64,000 nt of DNA from Isoetes taiwanensis (GCA_021234155.1 JAJEKV010000002.1:35570128-35634127); one strand, 5' to 3'. Positions 11,557 to 21,447 are shown, counted from the stretch's first letter. The notes: generated by a model from the letters alone, not told the origin. Translations and numbers: made by a program.

Positions 11557-12793
11557 CTAGAAGAAGAGTAAAAGTAACATCAATACGAAGTGGTATGTAG
11601 AATAAATATGGCACAACTTCCAAACGAATAATTAATGCAGTTGTCAAAAGGGGAGGACTTATGCAGGTCAAAGTAATCATTTTCAAGTAATTAGGCTATA
11701 TGCAGGCAATGCAAGATAAGGTAAGGCATAAAAAAACCAAAATATCAATGCTTGTAAAGTTGCTCAACAGTAGCATAAACCCAAATTTTCATAATCATTC
11801 ATCTAGTAATTGATTTTAAAACATAATAAGAATTAAAGTTACTAAATGCATGGAAATCTAGATATATCAGGCTATAAGAATTTGATAATAATTAGTTATC
11901 AACAAAAGTTTTGCTTTGAAAGACAATGACCTCAAAATGCATAATTTATTACTAACAAGTTTAAAAAAAAAAGATTCACTTCACAACCATTCCCAGAATG
12001 TCTATTCATGCCGACGAATCCTTATCAGAGTTTACAAATAAACAGACATACCTGAATCCTAGAGCAACAGAGGAATTTCGCATTTTCTCAGACGAATAGG
12101 GTGCCTCTAGTATTGAAAACAGAAATTTCCACTTCTTTTAGAATCGCAATGCAAATAGTTACCTGAAATCGTTGAAGGATTCTTCTTGGAATTTTTCTGG
12201 GGCCAGCAATCAACTAGCCAGCCCCTCGTTTCTCTGCCAGCAGCCATCATTGATCATTCTGTCGGCCGAAACGTTCACCGCCACAACATTAGGTTTTGGG
12301 GTTCTTCCCCAACGTATTCTAGGGTTTTGGTAGGCATTCTACATATTCTAAACGAAGTGCTTTTCGTGGATTTGAATCCTTTAAACTTCTTTTGGAGCTT
12401 CGCATGCATCTTGTTCCGGTAAGAAATTTCCCTTCTCTGGACTATAAAAAATCGTGGTGTTCTTTCTTATTTTAAGGTTTTAGGGTCTTGAGTGGTGCAG
12501 AGATAGAATCTCGGATACAATGACACATGAAGAACTGTTTTCTGGATGTTGTTATGCTTCTCCTGTGATTACTTTGCATATGATCAGTGGGACATGCTTC
12601 ACAAACATCTTTACATTCCTTTCTTTCTCATCATCTAGTGTTCTGATATGCTTCACAACAGCACTGTATCGACCAGTTTCCATAAATTACTTGGTTATTA
12701 TGCTTGTTTGTGAGGTAATTGAAATGCCTTCAATCGCAATCATGTTATTCTTATTGTACAACAAAAGATTGTCAAGCAGAAATTAGCATCTTA
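11557..12793. other. Intergenic / 5' region of the SAM-like minus gene
   Basis: No supportable gene. The leftward gene's promoter and any leader exons should lie here, but I cannot fix a TATA box or a start site. Confidence 0.4.
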
Positions 12794-13639
12794 GGCCCTT
12801 TTTCCACAATAGTCTTATTTTATGACGGTCACATTGTTATAAGACATCATTTTGGGCGCCATGTCATACATAAGACATGTCTTTAAAAAATCAGTTTCCA
12901 TTGCCTTAAAATAAGGCATGCACTATTACCATAAGACATGTCTTATAATCACATTTTTCCATTATGCAAAATTGGACATAACTGAAACTATGAGCACTAA
13001 AAATTCAAAGAACAAAAAGCAAAAGTTAACTTCGACCTGCCCTGCTATTTCAGTTTCGATCTGTCATGCTTTCGACCTGTCATTTTTGCTTCAATTTTGA
13101 CCTGCTTCAATGACCTCAGCAAACTCGATCTGGCCTGCTCTTCCTTTTTGACAAGCTCTGCTTCAATTTCGGCCTCAGCACATTCGATCTACAGTAATTT
13201 CGACCTGCAAATTGGTTCAGCAAATTCAACCTGTTGAAAATTCGACCTGCAAAAAGCACCGGAGATCTGCCTTCCTCTACCAAACAGGGGCTTTTGCTTC
13301 TCATTTTTCGCCCCCTCATATTTGCCAGAAAATCAATTCGCTACCACAAGATTACAGGTCCGGTTGCAGCTGCAACGGTTATAGTGCTTCAATGCTTCCA
13401 CTTCTTCTCTTGTGCAACATCTATGGACTACGGCAAAGAAGGCCTCTAATTGGATATTTTTGGATGTCTTATTTTGTGGCGGGGGATTTCTCCCCGAAGA
13501 AAATGAGACACCGAAGTTCTACGGCATCTGTAAGACATATCTAAAAAGTTTCAGTGGAAAAACTACGATGTCTTATTTGCTTGTGTGGCCCAATCATCTT
13601 TTGATAAATTTAAGACAACAATGGAGTGGAAAAAGGGCC
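12794..13639. mobile_element. PIF/Harbinger (Tourist)-like non-autonomous element
   Basis: The ends are perfect 14-bp inverted repeats, GGCCCTTTTTCCAC at 12794-12807 and its complement at 13626-13639, with weaker similarity further in. The flanks are a 3-bp TTA duplication (12791-12793 and 13640-13642), the target preferred by Harbinger/Tourist elements. The 846 bp contain no transposase. Inside are palindromic TAAGACATGTCTTA motifs and a run of degenerate TTCGACCTGC repeats (13030-13255). Confidence 0.8.
13030..13255 (+). repeat. Degenerate TTCGACCTGC repeats inside the Harbinger-like element
   Basis: The decamer TTCGACCTGC or close variants (ttcgatctgtc, ttcaacctgtt, tttgacctgct) occur about ten times at irregular spacing. 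Such subterminal arrays in DNA transposons can be transposase-binding sites; here that is inference. Confidence 0.6.
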
Positions 13640-14652
13640 TTAACTTGGTAGTTTCTAGATTACAGTTATATGGCAAGGATTAATTATTATGAGTATGAGT
13701 TGTAAGAGCAATGTACTATATCCTCATTCGACTTGGAATGAATATTACTAATAGAATAGAATAGAGTTTTTATCGTCCACGGAGACCAATTGGTCTATGG
13801 GACCCAAACAGAAGGCACAACAAGCGTATTACTATCCGGGTTAAAAAACCCTCCCTCTAAAGGGTTGTTTAGGGGAAAAACCGTGACAGGAATAGGCTTG
13901 CTGTCAAACTATACAAGTACAAATTTTAATATAGACAGAAATATGTACATGCATCAGGTAGGTGCCAGAGGGCCGTGCTGATCTCGGCGATCCATGATCT
14001 CGTGAATATATGAGCCCAAACTCCGTATCGAGCTTGTGCCTAGTATCTCATGCAGGGGCTGGCCAGGATGGATCAGCTCAGCATAGCATATTCGAATGTC
14101 ATCATACGTCGGATAACTCTGAAAGGTGTGGCATTCGTCTTCCACGGCTCCAACCTGGCCGCATTGACAAAGCCTCTCTTGACGCAACTCTCCAACCCAT
14201 CTCCCTGTCTCAATCCAGAGATGGTGTGTACCTGTGCGAATAGAGGCAATGGGTCTGTGCTTTTTCATGGGTAGATGAGTGCGCAGGTAGCATTGCAGGG
14301 CCCCGCTCCAATGTGGCGTTGATAATGTGCCGTGTTGACCTGTTCAAAGGTGCCGGCATTCCATAGCTTACTGAGGAAGCATGCATCAAGGTACTGTCTG
14401 AGACTGCGGTGCTCTACCTCCGTTTGCACTTGGATGCACCTGTGCTCCTGCACATTTCATCTGGGCAGCCACTGAGCTCTCTTTTCCTACTAGCAGGCTT
14501 TTAGGCATTGCGGCTCTATTGCCATAGTGTAAGGGAGGTGAGGGAGACGAGCATTGTCCATGCTGACTACCTTCTGGAAGTAAACGATGTGTCTGTCAAG
14601 GGCCCCTTTTTGAAGAGGCAAGAAATCTATTTCCTACAACAGTATCTGGTAT

Positions 14653-14677
14653 AAGCATAATTTCATTAATTGTGGAC
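14653..14677 (+). repeat. Left terminal inverted repeat of the 12.7 kb transposon
   Basis: Starts AAGCATAATTTCATTAATTG and ends TGGAC at 14677. It matches the complement of 27339-27363 at 23 of 25 positions. GTAT precedes it at 14649-14652. Confidence 0.9.
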
Positions 14678-14925
14678 TTTGGCTAAGTCCATATGACTCC
14701 CAAATGGACCCCATTTATTAAAAAATAAGGGTTTTATTTGGTGGAATGATGCAAAATTTCGAAATGCGTGCAGGTAGGTGAGTTGGTAGGCCTTTTATCT
14801 ACTATGCCAAAGAAGTGACATCCGAGTTTGTTTGCCGCCCAAGCGCCTTCACTGGACGTGGTCTCGCCGCACCAACCGGCATTTGCAAATCTGCACAGTT
14901 TAGATTCATAGTCGGGACAGTCAGA

Positions 14926-15429
14926 ATGGTCCGAACTAGGCGCAGCGACGGATTCACAATGAGCGAAATGCAGTGCCATATCTCCCAGCCAATATTAGCT
15001 CATGCGAATCAGCTTCAGCTTGAGGTGCAGAACGAGATAAACGAAAATGGCACAGAAGAAATGAGACACCAACTGAGGAAGCTCCTTCGTCGTGGAGAGT
15101 TGATGAAGGATGGTGATGAGCCGGATCACCTCAGCAGGGTAGAGCTGGAAGGCTGTTTGATTTCCTTGAAACGCCATATTTACAGGGCAGAAGCTCTGAA
15201 GAGGTTGCTGAAAATGGACGATGTTTGGCTGCACAACAGGTTCCGGTCCATATTTAAGAAGCTTTACAAGAAGGAAAAAAGGGAGCGTGTGGGTTTGGTA
15301 ACCAAACTCATCCTCAGCACTCCCTATCCAATGGGAGAATTGGATGACTGGCTGGATCTGTATAGCAGACAAGCCATAACAGAGTTCGATCTGGGGGATC
15401 TAATTGCGGTGGAACTGGATATTGACTGA
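14926..15429 (+). CDS. Transposon ORF, basic helical protein of unknown function
   Basis: The protein has 167 residues from the first ATG (MVRTRRSDGFTM). The frame is open back to 14782, so an upstream exon is possible. It appears mostly helical and charged, with an ELRKLLRRGELMKDGDE-like stretch, FRSIFKKLYKKEKRERVG (very basic, residues about 103-120) and an acidic C-terminus (LDDWLDLYSR...LIAVELDID). I do not recognise a domain. It lies 250 bp inside the left TIR and reads inward, intact, unlike most of the element's other genes. A DNA-binding or accessory role is possible but unproven. Confidence 0.6.
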   Translation: MVRTRRSDGFTMSEMQCHISQPILAHANQLQLEVQNEINENGTEEMRHQLRKLLRRGELMKDGDEPDHLSRVELEGCLISLKRHIYRAEALKRLLKMDDVWLHNRFRSIFKKLYKKEKRERVGLVTKLILSTPYPMGELDDWLDLYSRQAITEFDLGDLIAVELDID

Positions 15430-15634
15430 AACGTCCATGTTTAATATTATCTATTACTATCTATTATCTTTCTGTTCAACTATCTCTTTCGAGGCATGAT
15501 GTTTAGTTGATATTATTATCTATGTAATCCATCCATGTACTCCATTCCTATATGAATAGAATGGTTCTTGTCTACATTGAGAACAGCCCATGACGTGCAA
15601 TTTTTGAATAGTAATATCTTGTTTCCTTCCAGGA

Positions 15635-15720
15635 GGAAATTGGGCGCCCGCCCACTTTCCTTCCAGGGGAAATTGGGCGCCCTCAAGAATAGTCTCCCCC
15701 AGAAATTGGGCGCCCTTTCC
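15635..15720. repeat. Cluster of GAAATTGGGCGCCC half-palindromes
   Basis: Three copies of GAAATTGGGCGCCC lie at about 15636, 15670 and 15702, separated by pyrimidine-rich spacers (ACTTTCCTTCCAGG). They match the left arm and centre of the element-wide palindrome but lack the right AATTT arm. They sit in the 3' region after the 14926-15429 ORF. Confidence 0.75.
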
Positions 15721-15872
15721 ACTTTGCCCTTCAGATGGCTTGAAGATAGTTTCATGTAGGCAAAAGGAAAGCGAAGCGTAGATCATAACAGAAGATAAGG
15801 CGAAAGATTACAACTGAATCATGCACAACACAGTTACATCATCATATCATATAAAGTTATGAAATACATAAG

Positions 15873-17220
15873 TCATAGATTGTAATTATTGGTGATTCTA
15901 TTAATCTCAAAAGCCTCGCGCTCCGAAACCCACACAATATGGATAGTAACATGATACTCGCCGGGGGAGTCTTTCTTTCGACCAGTAGCTATACCATACA
16001 GCCAGGGATCGAGGGAGATCCCTTTCAACTCGCAGGCATGAAGATCGTCAAAGGTCATAAGGCAAGTAAGGGTGTCAACATGGGGCCTCTGAAGATGGCG
16101 AGACATGGCGGAGAATGTCTTTGTGCCCTCGAATGCAGCTATATTTATAGCCATGGAATTATTGATGACCACTGTAGCAGCATTATTGGGTGTATATACA
16201 GTGTATATCCAATAATCTTTGCGTACAATACCATCAATAATCATGGTGGGTATAAATATATCTGAAACCAATTTTGTCCATCAAATTTGGCCTTCGTCTA
16301 GCCATGTGGTCTCATTCTGGTCCTAAACGTGATTCCATCACCTGCAAGATGAATCACGAAAACTTCAAGCGGTAGCTTGGCGAGAGATACCCATGGAAGA
16401 CTGGATGACCACGGTCGCTCTAAATCCTCGCCATTATCGATCCCTTCGATGTTATCATCCATCCGATATGGAATAGAGAGCATCAAATGTACATGATAGA
16501 GAAGATCATTTGGGGTGCCGGTGAAAATGACTCGAAGAGTCCCCTAAATGAACGCTTGTCATCTTGTTGTAATGTTGTAATCATCTATGAGATAAAGTAT
16601 TAGTACAACTTGTCTTCTATATGTGCAACTTGTCCAACATGTCTAAGGTGAAATTGGGGCCGCACACTTTGCCCTAGAATGGTTCCCTTTGAATGCGATA
16701 GTGAATGGTATGCGAAATTGGACCAATTTCGTGTGGTCGCATGTATATTAGATACGGTATCACGGTCACGGGCGCTAGAATGTATGCCAATAATTGACAT
16801 CAATAATTTTTCACCACTATAAAAGCAGCTCCCTTTGCATTCATCTCTCATGGCTTCCTTGCGGATCGTCAGGAGAACATCCGATCCTTCAACTACTTGA
16901 AGCGATATTAACCCGGTGCTATATGGTGGTGTTAGTCTTGATCCATGGCTCCGGTCCAAAGCGGATGGACTGCGAAGTGCTTGCGGGGAAGCTCACTCGT
17001 GTTGTGGTCCACCAGGTATTGGCTTCGTCGATCAGAGATCTTTGAGTGAATGGCATCGCCTTGGCGGCGTTGACGGCGAAGTGAATCGTTGTAGACTTCG
17101 AATATGATAATGTACGACAAGGATATAATAATGTTGTAAGGATGTAATAAGCATAGTCAATATTATATAATGTAGCGATACTGAAGTAATTCCTGAGGGT
17201 CTGCTCTTTGATCTCCACTG
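15873..17220 (-). pseudogene. Leftward multi-piece gene of the transposon, unrecognised
   Basis: Protein-like segments follow one another leftward. They are RSLIDEANTWWTTTRVSFPA (about 17040-16980), VVEGSDVLLTIRKEAMRDE (about 16895-16840) running on to SLSHSKGTILGQSVRPQF, then LERPWSSSLPWVSLAKLPLEVFVIHLAGDGI (about 16430-16330), and finally MTFDDLHACELKGISLDPWL (about 16065-16000). The last segment ends at 15873. They may be exons or frameshifted parts of one protein. No family recognised. A long isoleucine/valine-rich block (DIFIPTMIIDGIVRKDYWIY) starts the last piece. Confidence 0.4.
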
Positions 17221-17270
17221 TTTCTGCACCTCCACTTCACTTCATGTTTGATGACGTTTACTCTGCTAGT

Positions 17271-17292
17271 AAATTGGGCGCCCGCCCAATTT
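17271..17292. repeat. Near-perfect 22-bp palindrome of the AAATTGGGC family
   Basis: AAATTGGGC and GCCCAATTT flank a 4-base centre (GCCC). This is the canonical form of the element-wide dyad, located between two leftward gene pieces. Confidence 0.9.
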
Positions 17293-17381
17293 GTGGCCGA
17301 GGATAGCGAAGGTCTCAAGTTAACAGCAACAAGATTGGTCGTGAAATAAATTAAATTAAAGGTTTTAGTTTCTACGGGTAA

Positions 17382-17407
17382 CCAAATTGGGTGCCCGCCC
17401 AATTTGG
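17382..17407. repeat. 26-bp palindrome of the AAATTGGGC family
   Basis: CCAAATTGGG and CCCAATTTGG arms surround a TGCCCG centre. It lies about 110 bp from the previous palindrome, upstream of the acidic protein's 3' end. Confidence 0.9.
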
Positions 17408-17527
17408 TTAGCAAAGTAAACTAGAGAATTTTAAGACAAGGAATTGAGTGCAACGTTATCATTTCTGAAAAAGAAGTAATTACAATTGTTCATAAAATAT
17501 TTCACATATTTTGACATCATAAATCGC

Positions 17528-18202
17528 TCATTCGTCTGGAGGCACCTCTTCTGAATGATCCTTGCTGGGTTCTTCATGCTGGGGCGGAGGTTGTTGTGCT
17601 GCCTCTTTGATCTTTTCCATTCTTTGCCTAAAATCTTCGGCTCCCAGTTCCTCATTCTCCTCATCTGCACCCTGATTGTCTTCTGTGTTCGCGACCTCTT
17701 CCTCTACATCTTGACTGTTCAATGTGTTGGGGACCACATCCTCTCCATCCTGATTGTCCCCTTCCTGTGTTTCCATGACAACGACAGACTCAGGATCCCT
17801 AGCAACCTCTTCCTCGAACTTTGAGGTCGCCTCAATCATGTCCTGAGTATTCACCAGTGCCGTCCCTGCCAGTGCGATGATGTTGTCTTTTCTTCTCCTA
17901 AATAGTTCCAAATCCTGACGAGCCAAGGGCGGCGCCTTTTGAGCTCTACTTGAATCGAAGCTCTTGTCCTGTCTCAGAATGGATTGCACTTCGTTTATGG
18001 TTATAGAGGAGAACGGACAAGGTGTCTCAGGAGCAGGAAGCTGAGGCTGAGGAACGTTTTTGGAAGTAGAGGCCTTCTTCTTTCCCTCTTTGATCTTTTG
18101 TAGTGCCCGAGCTCTTGATTTTTTCTCGTCTAACATGACATCGAGTTGCTCGAATATCGCACAAAAGCTTAATTTCCAGCTTCTCAAATGTCTCAAAGAC
18201 AA
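17528..18202 (-). CDS. Transposon ORF, lysine-rich then strongly acidic protein
   Basis: Up to 224 residues; a second start at 18136 (MLDEKKSRARALQKIKEGKK) would give about 202. The N-terminal third is basic (KKSRARALQKIKEGKKK). The middle contains FRRRKDNIIALAGTALV. Residues about 125-205 are dominated by Glu/Asp and Gln (EEEVANTEDNQGADEENEEL), a disordered acidic tail like those of histone chaperones or activators; that comparison is by composition only. It lies directly downstream of the 18298-19094 unit on the same strand and may be its last exon. Confidence 0.5.
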   Translation of the reverse strand: MSLRHLRSWKLSFCAIFEQLDVMLDEKKSRARALQKIKEGKKKASTSKNVPQPQLPAPETPCPFSSITINEVQSILRQDKSFDSSRAQKAPPLARQDLELFRRRKDNIIALAGTALVNTQDMIEATSKFEEEVARDPESVVVMETQEGDNQDGEDVVPNTLNSQDVEEEVANTEDNQGADEENEELGAEDFRQRMEKIKEAAQQPPPQHEEPSKDHSEEVPPDE

Positions 18203-18297
18203 TGTTTTATAGCCCTCGCAGACACTGCAGCTGTTCGGCTAAAAGCACCACGGAAAGAAGTCGAGAACAAAGGCAACCTTCCAACATCAACTTCGTA

Positions 18298-19094
18298 CTA
18301 GATAGGTGCCGCCCTACTTTCCAACCGATTACGACGCAGTACTCCTCCCCCACCGCTGCACCCTTGTCGCACCAAGGACGATCTGACCAATAAGGCTGCA
18401 GGGGAAAACAAATGTTAGAAACATTGATAGTCAACAACAAAATTGGGCGGGCGCCCAATTTAAAATGCATACCTGCTGCACACTCATGATCAGGCAAATT
18501 CTTTTCGATGTCCTGTTTTTCTCGTAAATGCTTGGGAAACTTAGCATATTGCTTTGGATGGTCGGAATTGGCGAAACAAATATTTATTTCCTGTACAGAT
18601 GGCGGAGCCGCTGCGTCTCTGGCAACATACATTAGCAGGACAAGACATTGCAACTCTCGAACTCTAGAGGTAGAAGCAGTTCTGGCCGGGGGGTCCTGGT
18701 AGGAACCAACCCAAACACGGCTGCCACCGTCTATTGTCTTCATGGCGGATAGGCACTCATTGAGGCGGTCCGGGGTAATAAATATAGCTATCCAGTAAAG
18801 CTGCTGGTCCGTCATCGTGCTGAGCTGGTCAAGGAATTTTTCATAATCTTCCTTTGGCCATTTCTTTGTATATCTGAAGTTGCATCCAATGAAGCGGGCA
18901 GAAGTGTTTACCACGTCCACGCACAAACCCCGCGGACTAACGTGGAAATACTTGAACGGTTTGCCACCCTCCTCAACTGGCCCAAGAAGATATTCGTCTA
19001 CTTTGCTATAGAGGGACACCGGAAAGCTTTCCTTCTCCATCTCTTTGCGTCCTTCTGCCCATCCACTGATACTATTGGCGAACATAAGCATCAC
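18298..19094 (-). CDS. Transposon leftward gene, conserved-looking middle portion with a palindrome-bearing intron
   Basis: Exons 19094-18473 and 18395-18298 are joined over a 77-bp GT-AG intron (18396-18472) and give 239 residues. Segments include WAEGRKEMEKESFPVSLYSK, KPFKYFHVSPRGLCVDVVN and LYWIAIFITPDRLNECLSAM. No known domain is apparent. The preceding piece (19326-19099) ends with ALRQAHPIFT in another frame. A one-base shift gives ALRQAHPYSRRIVMLMF, so this is probably a continuation of the long leftward protein rather than a separate gene. The tiny intron consists largely of an AAATTGGGC-family palindrome. Confidence 0.55.
18440..18461. repeat. Palindrome inside a 77-bp intron
   Basis: AAATTGGGC and GCCCAATTT arms flank GGGC. 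The dyad starts 11 bases after the splice donor of the leftward gene and takes up over a quarter of the intron. In the pre-mRNA it would fold as a stem-loop. Confidence 0.88.
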
Positions 19095-19098
19095 GATT

Positions 19099-19581
19099 CT
19101 ACGTGAATATGGGATGAGCTTGCCTCAAGGCGACCATGTCTTGAAAAGGAAGTTTCTTCATTTCCTTCATGTATCTGACAAGGGCCCGCTCCATTGTTCC
19201 AATCTTCTTCAGCTCTAAGGCTCTGACTTTCATGGTACGTCTCCCAGTATAATCCTTGCTTCCCTTCAGGAATGTGGTGCCATCCTTGATCTCCTTCATC
19301 AGCCTTTGCAGATCTAGAGGATGCATGGACTTTAATGGGCGGCGGTGAATTGTTGGTGAAAAGTCTAAGCCTATCTTTCACTTCAATTCTTTCTCCTTCT
19401 CATCCTTCAACCGGTCTTCGTAGAATAAGCGGGCAACCCGGTGCACATTGACCCGCGATTCGTTATCAAGATATACAAAGTAGTCAGTAGTCACAAATGA
19501 TAGTTGACTTCTTAATGTCGTTTGGCGCTTCTGACTTTCCAACTCGCATGACCACGAAGGCATTAGATAAGGCCCATACAC
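19099..19581 (-). pseudogene. Transposon leftward gene, middle portion (frameshifted)
   Basis: Two overlapping frames together read as one protein. The first is VTTDYFVYLDNESRVNVHRV then ARLFYEDRLKDEKEKE (19500-19385). The second is VKDRLRLFTNNSPPPIK, which shifts to HPLDLQRLMKEIKDGTTFLK and ends MKEMKKLPFQDMVALRQAHP. Basic, helical, unrecognised. Single-base indels near 19380, 19325 and 19100 account for the breaks. Confidence 0.5.
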
Positions 19582-19604
19582 ATCATCTTAATTTGCTTGC
19601 ACTA

Positions 19605-19790
19605 GCTGTCCCAAATTGAAGCCCGCCAATTCGCACCATCCGACCGAGCTAAAGGCGGGCCCAATTTCCTGGGCCGGGTCCCAAAAGGGCGGGGCCCAAT
19701 TTGCACTGTTCAGGAAATTGGGCGCGGCCAATTTGAAAAAAGTGTCAACGATCTGAAATTGGGCGGTGCCCAATTGGAACCGGTGGATAG
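19605..19790. repeat. Cluster of five diverged AAATTGGGC palindromes/half sites
   Basis: Arms CCAATTTG/AAATTGGG recur at about 19612, 19668, 19697, 19714-19734 (GAAATTGGGCGCGGCCAATTTGAA) and 19755-19778 (GAAATTGGGCGGTGCCCAATTGGA). The cluster separates two coding segments of the leftward gene, so it is probably an intron. Confidence 0.8.
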
Positions 19791-19799
19791 CACTGGCTG

Positions 19800-20350
19800 T
19801 CGAAATAATGGTGGTAGTGCACTCCACGAGAATAAAGCTCCACCGACGGAGTGCCCGTTTGCCCTTTTAGGCTTCCGTAGAATGCCCACTGGTTTTGAAG
19901 CTGCTGAATTTCTTCGAAGAATACTTCTTCGTGTATAGTCTTCTTTGTTATGTCATTATTCTCCTGGCTGACACGAACGAACTCGAAAGATGTGAGATTT
20001 CCTGCCAGGACTCGGCATTTCCTTTTGGCATAGAAAAGAATATCGGTTACGCCAAGTGCTTCCTTTCAAGAGGCCATGCCAAAGCTTGTGTAACAAGCGG
20101 TTGAGCAACCGTGGTCGTATGTATGGTTGCCATTTACAATCAAATTTCGCATTTTGCAGGTCCTCTGCCTTCTTCCACTTAATTGCTCGCCCTGTCTGTG
20201 GATCGAACGGCACGACATCGGCACAGGGAGGGTGCATCTGAAGGCTGATAAACGATTCGTAGAGAGTGTCCAAGTGCTCTGGACTTATGACCCTACAAGT
20301 CATATTTGCCAGGGCTTTATGCATCTTGAACACATCGACTTCAATCTCCG
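19800..20350 (-). pseudogene. Transposon leftward gene, continuation of the H3-mimic protein
   Basis: One base removed from the G5 run near 20360 joins IYPLG of the upstream ORF to WASEIEVDVFKMHKALANM. The frame then runs through SPEHLDTLYESFISLQMHPP and WQPYIRPRLLNRLLHKLWHG to about 20060. After another shift it continues as FVRVSQENNDITKKTIHEEV, FFEEIQQLQNQWAFYGSLKG and VHYHHYFDSQCYPPVP to about 19800, where the palindrome cluster begins. No known domain. Confidence 0.55.
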
Positions 20351-21447
20351 AAGCCCACCCCCAGAGGGTAGATTCTCTCCCTGTGCTTGATGCTTGCTAT
20401 GGCGCTCTGTGACAACTCATGTCTGCTCTCCTGTGTGACGTCGCCACCAGATGGAGTGAACTTCACGATCTGCCGGCTAGTCTCCCGTTCTTCAGATGAA
20501 GAAGCAGACAAAGACTCCCTCTCCGAACTATTTGGGCTCTGTGGTGAGATGTCCCGCTTGCGCCTCTTGGACGGACCACCTAAATCTTTTCCTCTGCGCT
20601 TAGAGGGTTCCTCTTCAGACGACTGGTCCTCTTCTGCACTCACCTGGGGCGACCTTGCTATTGTAGACATTCCACCGAATACAAGTTTAGGGGCAGCTTT
20701 GCGGGGGAATAGCATAGGCGTTAGGTGTCCTCGCCTTCTTCTTCTTTGTCTTAGTTGTCTCCATGGATACAAAGGTTTATTTTGGCTCTTCAAGCTTATT
20801 TTTGTCTCACTCTTCTTGTATCTAGACTTAAGCCACTTAGAATCGTATACTTTAGGTTGGTTTTTGCCCTGATACTCCGTGAACAGTGCTTTCGACCTGT
20901 TCTGTTTGTGTTCTAATATCCTGCGCCGACAAAGATAGTAGCCATCCAAGATATCTGTTCTTGATTTGATGCCCGAGCGCTCTAAACTTTCATAAGAGTC
21001 TAGCGCCCATCCTCTATGAGCGCAAGAATGTGGGCTTTCCTTTATACTTGCGTTCATCATACATGGCTCGTACCTAGAAAGTGGAACTTTATAACGGACG
21101 AAAGTCCGATCTACGGTGTCTTCAACATCGATGAGGAAGTCATCGTTGTTCGCAGGCGAGACCTCCATGTCGATGACGATACCCGCCGAGTTCATTTTTC
21201 CTGTCCCTCTCTTGCCAAAGAAAAGCAAAAGATCCTTGAGGTGGTTTGTGTGGGACCCAGGATGAATATTCCCTATCTCTATGCACCAGACCCATTCCTC
21301 AGCAACCGTCAAAACTTCATGGGGCACTACCTGGATGCCAGCAAACAGTTCTTTCTCTTCTTCTGTTCTTGCATCCTTTCTTGCAATAGCCTCTGCAAAT
21401 TTGGGTGCGGGACCGGGAACCCGAGCAGTCTGCTTTGTTCGCGCCAT
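20341..21447 (-). CDS. Histone H3 tail-mimic protein of the transposon (N-terminal ORF)
   Basis: The 368-residue ORF starts MARTKQTARVPGPAPKFAEA. Residues 2-9 equal ARTKQTAR, the first eight residues of mature histone H3 including R2 and K4. An APK...ARKDA stretch follows that loosely resembles APRK...ARKSA of H3 15-29. A globular-looking part follows (VPHEVLTVAEEWVWCIEIGN; NDDFLIDVEDTVDRTFVRYK; SYESLERSGIKSRTDILDGYYLCRRR). The last third is a basic and Ser/Glu-rich disordered region (SKRRGKDLGGPSKRRKRDIS). It is not a histone: no histone fold. ATG lies nine bases after a good acceptor (CTGCAG, 21456), suggesting a leader intron. The ORF continues into 20350-19800 by a frameshift. Confidence 0.7.
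   Translation of the reverse strand: MARTKQTARVPGPAPKFAEAIARKDARTEEEKELFAGIQVVPHEVLTVAEEWVWCIEIGNIHPGSHTNHLKDLLLFFGKRGTGKMNSAGIVIDMEVSPANNDDFLIDVEDTVDRTFVRYKVPLSRYEPCMMNASIKESPHSCAHRGWALDSYESLERSGIKSRTDILDGYYLCRRRILEHKQNRSKALFTEYQGKNQPKVYDSKWLKSRYKKSETKISLKSQNKPLYPWRQLRQRRRRRGHLTPMLFPRKAAPKLVFGGMSTIARSPQVSAEEDQSSEEEPSKRRGKDLGGPSKRRKRDISPQSPNSSERESLSASSSEERETSRQIVKFTPSGGDVTQESRHELSQSAIASIKHRERIYPLGVGFGD

Noticed and set aside
12186-12422. 78-codon plus-strand ORF
   Set aside because: Random hydrophobic composition; probably lies in the 5' region of the leftward gene.
21370-21447. A genuine histone H3 gene or pseudogene
   Set aside because: Identity stops after ARTKQTAR; the following 360 residues have no histone fold and a different, partly globular sequence.
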